Source: Gammaproteobacteria bacterium (lineage in GTDB: Bacteria > Pseudomonadota > Gammaproteobacteria > SZUA-140). From it: 8,292 nucleotides of DNA. How positions within the stretch are numbered: the stretch's first letter is position 1; each line of letters opens with the position of its first letter. This document shows positions 6,010 through 8,292 of the stretch, piece after piece. The DNA is taken from positions 1 to 8,292 of the forward strand of contig JALSHQ010000391.1 in the NCBI GenBank assembly GCA_026982145.1, written 5' to 3'. Under the pieces are notes generated by a model. The model had not been told where the DNA came from. It searched no databases and saw only the letters and a list, made by a program, of their open reading frames with translations. The position numbers and the translations under genes were made by a program.

Positions 6010-6971
6010 CACTCAAGCGCGCCTCCACAACTGCTGCCTTGCCCTGCCGTGCAGCCGTAACAGTGATCTTTGACGACAATCGGCTGCCCTTCAATATCCA
6101 TTGCGCTGAGTTCACTAATGTGCGCGCGCAGTGTTGTGTTGAGCGGTGCGGGTAGCTCAAGCATCTGGTTGAAATCACAATCGTAGAGATAGCCTTGCCA
6201 ATCAACGCTTAGGGTTGAGCGGCACATTACATCGGCCAGTGTGTCGCGATTGTATGAGTCGCGCAGCAGTGTCATGTACGCTTCAAACTGCCCTTTGGAA
6301 ACGAGTGTGCTGCCAAAGCGTTTAATCGGCATGTTGGTGATGGTGAAGAGCTGGTTAAATTCGATATTGTAATGTTCTTTGAGGTGGGTTTTATATGCGG
6401 CTTCAAGCGCTGCTTGCGGCGGGGGCAGTACGGCATCTTGGGGATTGAAGACAAGGTTGATGGTGAGCCCGCTCTCCTTTTTTCCGTAACCGAGGGCGTT
6501 GAGCTTTTTGAGCCCGGTGATGCTGTCGTGAAAGACCCCTTTGCCGCGCTGTGCGTTGACGTTGTCCTCGAGATAGCAGGGGAGTGAGGCGACGATTTCA
6601 ACCTGTTGTGCGGCGAGAAATGGTGCCAGTGTTTCATAGCCGGTTTCACTTAAGATCGTGAGATTACAGCGGTCAATGACCTTGACCCCTAAGGTGCGAG
6701 CGCCACTGACGAGGTCACGAAAATGAGGGTTCATCTCTGGCGCACCGCCGGTTAGGTCGAGCGCCCTGACGTTGCCTTGAGCAAGGTAATTGAGGATCTC
6801 ATCGATGGTCTCTCGGCTCATCTCCTCAGTGCGTGTTGGCCCTGCGTTTACATGGCAGTGGAGGCAGCTTTGATTGCAGCGATATCCGAGGTTGATCTGC
6901 AACGTCTCTAATGTGGTACGGCGCAGGGCGGGAAAATCGGAGGCTTCAAGTAGTGGAAGCGTGGCATGCAT
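6009..6971 (-). CDS. arsS: Arsenosugar biosynthesis radical SAM protein ArsS
   Basis: The protein has 320 residues. The [4Fe-4S] cluster motif CNQSCLHC (Cys32, Cys36, Cys39) follows LQINLGYR. The SAM-contacting GGAPE lies at 75-79. The C-terminal Cys-rich domain (DUF3641 type) contains Cys250, DCDFNQ (264-269) and the signature CYGCTAGQGSSCGG (304-317). This is the TIGR04167 family, some members of which carry selenocysteine in the C-terminal domain; here all positions are Cys and no in-frame TGA occurs. ArsS enzymes transfer a 5'-deoxyadenosyl group to dimethylarsenite, giving the nucleoside precursor of arsenosugars. The start ATG has a good AAGGA 6 nt upstream (6978-6982 on the plus strand). 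It heads the operon with the two transferases. No arsM is in the window. Confidence 0.95.
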   Translation of the reverse strand: MHATLPLLEASDFPALRRTTLETLQINLGYRCNQSCLHCHVNAGPTRTEEMSRETIDEILNYLAQGNVRALDLTGGAPEMNPHFRDLVSGARTLGVKVIDRCNLTILSETGYETLAPFLAAQQVEIVASLPCYLEDNVNAQRGKGVFHDSITGLKKLNALGYGKKESGLTINLVFNPQDAVLPPPQAALEAAYKTHLKEHYNIEFNQLFTITNMPIKRFGSTLVSKGQFEAYMTLLRDSYNRDTLADVMCRSTLSVDWQGYLYDCDFNQMLELPAPLNTTLRAHISELSAMDIEGQPIVVKDHCYGCTAGQGSSCGGALE

Positions 6972-7035
6972 GGTCGTTCCTTTCTCTTTAATTCAGGGTG
7001 AAAAGCATACCATGCCAACCGCTTATCGGTGAGGC

Positions 7036-7056
7036 GGGGATGCTTATGCTATCCCC
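7036..7056. promoter_or_regulatory. Inverted repeat upstream of arsS
   Basis: GGGGAT (7036-7041) and ATCCCC (7051-7056) are perfect 6-bp arms. The loop can add two G-C pairs (7042-7043 with 7048-7049), leaving a TTAT tetraloop and one bulged T. No T-run follows on either strand, so it is not a terminator. It lies 65 nt upstream of the arsS ATG in the divergent region, a fitting place for an operator or leader hairpin. A smaller ACCG-N5-CGGT repeat lies beside it at 7018-7030. The two share GCTTAT with copies 21 bp apart (7021 and 7042). Confidence 0.4.
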
Positions 7057-7090
7057 ATAATTTCAATTCAATATTGGTGATGTGGAGAAG

Positions 7091-7150
7091 ATGAACAGTA
7101 GTCGCACGAGTCATCAAAACCTTGCGCTGCGTGGCAAGCGTCGTTACTGA
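7091..7150 (+). CDS. Possible 19-residue leader peptide
   Basis: An ATG at 7091 opens a 19-codon frame ending in TGA at 7148-7150, encoding MNSSRTSHQNLALRGKRRY. The product is strongly basic and soluble. GGAG at 7084-7087 is only 3 nt from the ATG, too close for an ideal ribosome-binding site. The stop falls inside the loop of an 8-bp inverted repeat (7125-7160), so translation could affect that stem. I recognise no homologue. It may be chance. Confidence 0.2.
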   Translation: MNSSRTSHQNLALRGKRRY

Positions 7151-7188
7151 AAACGCAGCGGGTTAAGTTATCGGCTGAAACGGCGATA
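7121..7188 (+). promoter_or_regulatory. Structured leader with competing hairpins before the HPt gene
   Basis: CGCTGCGT (7125-7132) pairs perfectly with ACGCAGCG (7153-7160). A competing stem, CTTGC (7121-7125) with GCAAG (7134-7138), shares base 7125, and its loop sequesters the whole left arm of the first. A further hairpin, TATCG (7169-7173) with CGATA (7184-7188), follows. This is 70-140 nt upstream of the HPt start. No terminator T-run is present, so any control would act on translation or stability. The pairings are read directly; the regulatory role is inference. Confidence 0.35.
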
Positions 7189-7259
7189 GAGAAGTATAGC
7201 CTTATATAAATGTTACCCGACTGATCGTAAGGCGAGCTAAGACAGGAGGATGTCGAGCA

Positions 7260-7604
7260 ATGATGCCTGAAATGGATGGGTTTGAGCAGGAGCTGAAAAC
7301 GCTAAAAGATGCTTATGCAGAGCAGCTGCCGGAGAAGCTGGCTCAGATGGAGGTGCTATGGCGTGGCCTGATTGAGCAGGGATGGAATGAGGAATGTTTT
7401 AAGGCGTTTCACCGCATGGTGCACAGCATGGCCGGTTCTGCCCCAGTGTTTGGTTTTACGGCAGTGGGCAGAAGTGCGCGCGAACTTGAAGCGCGGCTAA
7501 TGGCGATATCCGCAAGCGGCGCGCCGTTAAGCGATGTGGATGGCAAAGAATTTTCATCGTTAATGGCCACAATACGGGCGTCGGCACAGTTGTTGGATGA
7601 TTGA
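7260..7604 (+). CDS. Stand-alone HPt (histidine phosphotransfer) domain protein
   Basis: The protein has 114 residues and is almost entirely one HPt four-helix domain. The phosphoacceptor motif is HSMAGSAPVFGF (55-66), with His55 as the predicted phosphorylated residue. The Lys often found three residues after the His is Ala here, as in the HSLAGS subgroup of HPt domains. Such proteins relay phosphate between response regulators and hybrid kinases in the cytoplasm; no kinase or receiver gene is in the window. AGGAGG at 7244-7249 lies 10 nt before the ATG at 7260, a slightly long but workable spacing. The first residues, MMPEMDGFE, read like the conserved receiver-domain segment after the phosphorylated Asp, but no receiver sequence lies upstream. 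The gene converges on the anti-sigma gene 19 nt away. Confidence 0.9.
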   Translation: MMPEMDGFEQELKTLKDAYAEQLPEKLAQMEVLWRGLIEQGWNEECFKAFHRMVHSMAGSAPVFGFTAVGRSARELEARLMAISASGAPLSDVDGKEFSSLMATIRASAQLLDD

Positions 7605-7623
7605 ACTGTGGCTGCTCACCACT

Positions 7624-7899
7624 TTACCGGTGTTTGTTATCACGCGCTATCTGTTGCTGAATACTACTGTTGATGCGTTTTTCTGCGGCCTCTGAAAGGG
7701 GCGGGATGATACCCTGCTGTGCCTTATCTGACGCCATTAAACGACGCGCAGAGCGCGTGACGAATTGCAGCTGCTTTTGATAGCAGTTACAGGTTTTACA
7801 GATGAGCAGGTGGAGCCTAAGCCCGATACGCTCTTTAAATGTCAGTTTGCGATCGAGACGTAGTGAGAGCAGCTCCCCGACCTCTTTGCATGACAACAT
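7624..7899 (-). CDS. Zinc-binding anti-sigma factor (zf-HC2 type)
   Basis: The protein has 91 residues. The N-terminal half carries the zinc anti-sigma (ZAS) pattern Cys4 ... His30-x3-Cys34-x2-Cys37 (HLLICKTC) within MLSCKEVGELLSLRLDRKL. No transmembrane helix follows, so it is a soluble cytoplasmic anti-sigma factor; the rest is charged and helical. Family members hold their cognate ECF sigma factor inactive and, where redox-sensing, release it when the zinc thiols are oxidised. Its ATG shares one base with the sigma-factor stop (TGATG at 7901-7897), and a GGAG lies just upstream inside the sigma gene. This coupling fixes the start and identifies the partner. Whether this one senses redox is inference from the Cys/His ligands. 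Confidence 0.88.
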   Translation of the reverse strand: MLSCKEVGELLSLRLDRKLTFKERIGLRLHLLICKTCNCYQKQLQFVTRSARRLMASDKAQQGIIPPLSEAAEKRINSSIQQQIARDNKHR

Positions 7900-8292
7900 C
7901 AGCGCACCTCCTGATCATCACGGTTGAACCAGCGTGAATCGAGGCAGTTGCGCAGACGCATCCGCGCGCGCGACAGCATGACCCACATATTATTGGTCGT
8001 CGAAATCTCCAGCAGCTTACAGATCTCATCAGTGGTGAGCCCCTTGATCTCGCGCAAGATGAAGAGGTCTGCAAGGTGGTCTGGCAGGTGTGCAATGCAG
8101 GCAGCAAAAACTTTCCAGAACTCGCTATTTTCGTGTGCTTGGTCGGGGTTTTGCCAGCGGGTAAGTGAGAGATTCCAGTGACCCGTGTGGTCGAATTGTT
8201 GGTCAAGCTGTTCTGCCAGCGCCTCAATATCATCGCTCGGTTGTTCGCGCTTATGTTTGCGAAAGTGATCGATAATTTTGTGTTTGAGAATG
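7899..8292 (-). CDS. ECF RNA polymerase sigma factor, C-terminal part (partial)
   Basis: The minus-strand frame entering at 8291 encodes 130 residues before the TGA at 7901-7899; the N-terminus lies beyond the window. ILKHKIIDHFRKHKRE at the edge is the end of region 2 (regions 2.3/2.4 contact the -10 element). A linker follows with the conserved NPDQAHENSEFWKVF. Region 4 then contains LPDHLADLFILREIKGLTTDEICKLL and the helix-turn-helix ISTTNNMWVMLSRARMRLRNCL, which reads the -35 element. The linker resembles the TIGR02943-like group of ECF factors that pair with small zinc anti-sigma proteins, as in Neisseria; this placement is from memory. The coupled anti-sigma gene supports it. Autoregulation is usual for such pairs, but the promoter is outside the window. 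Confidence 0.93.
   Translation of the reverse strand, partial: ILKHKIIDHFRKHKREQPSDDIEALAEQLDQQFDHTGHWNLSLTRWQNPDQAHENSEFWKVFAACIAHLPDHLADLFILREIKGLTTDEICKLLEISTTNNMWVMLSRARMRLRNCLDSRWFNRDDQEVR

Noticed and set aside
6010..6012. GTG start for the TIGR04282 transferase
   Set aside because: The adjacent ATG at 6009 forms a standard TGATG coupling with the arsS stop. The difference is one residue and cannot be excluded.
5614..6060. 148-codon plus-strand ORF
   Set aside because: It is antisense to the TIGR04282 gene and the end of arsS, with a Cys/His/Arg-rich composition typical of a shadow frame.
7835..8233. 132-codon minus-strand ORF over the sigma-factor region
   Set aside because: It is a different frame from the sigma factor, which has clear region 2 and region 4 sequence. 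This ORF is Ser/Arg/Cys-rich noise.
1..8292. CRISPR arrays, insertion sequences, tRNA or rRNA genes, attachment sites
   Set aside because: No regularly spaced repeats, transposase or integrase frames, cloverleaf sequences or ribosomal RNA segments were seen on either strand.

Overview
The window looks like a gammaproteobacterial chromosome segment of moderate GC. The best lineage marker is a DUF2058 (YaiL-like) gene, a family I know mainly from Gammaproteobacteria. The LolD/MacB-type exporter, the ECF sigma/zinc anti-sigma pair and the tight ATGA/TGATG gene overlaps also fit. I cannot name the genus. No tRNA, rRNA, CRISPR array, transposase or integrase is visible.

Layout. (1) 1-124, plus strand: the last 40 codons of an unidentified gene. 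(2) 221-3431, minus strand: a probable operon read from right to left as DUF2058 protein, secreted TPR-like protein, ABC ATPase and FtsX/MacB-type permease. The last three are packed with a 1-nt gap and a 4-nt overlap. Directly after the permease stop, the transcript can fold into a long branched stem (250-314), followed by a weak hairpin and seven T (221-247). (3) 3672-4244, plus strand: a lone membrane methyltransferase of the isoprenylcysteine carboxyl methyltransferase (ICMT) type. It is visibly more A+T-rich than its neighbours and has its own plausible promoter. (4) 4265-6971, minus strand: a translationally coupled three-gene operon, arsS (radical SAM), TIGR04282 transferase and TIGR04283 glycosyltransferase, the set linked to arsenosugar biosynthesis. 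(5) 6972-7259: a 288-nt divergent intergenic region with several inverted repeats and a 19-codon ORF. (6) 7260-7604, plus strand: a stand-alone histidine phosphotransfer (HPt) protein. (7) 7624-8292, minus strand: a zinc-binding anti-sigma factor and the C-terminal 130 residues of its ECF sigma factor, which runs off the window.

How the genes work together. ArsS-type enzymes attach a 5'-deoxyadenosyl group to dimethylarsenite, and the two transferases are candidates for the later sugar steps. The methyltransferase that makes dimethylarsenite (ArsM) is not in the window and must be elsewhere. The ABC pair probably works on a lipid, lipoprotein or envelope substrate together with the secreted TPR-like protein. 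The sigma/anti-sigma pair is a redox- or stress-type switch whose targets cannot be read here.

Most of the window is recognisable. The least explained parts are the structured 3' end of the ABC operon, the structured leader before the HPt gene, the long C-terminal extension of the TIGR04283 protein, and the role of the secreted TPR-like partner of the ABC transporter.
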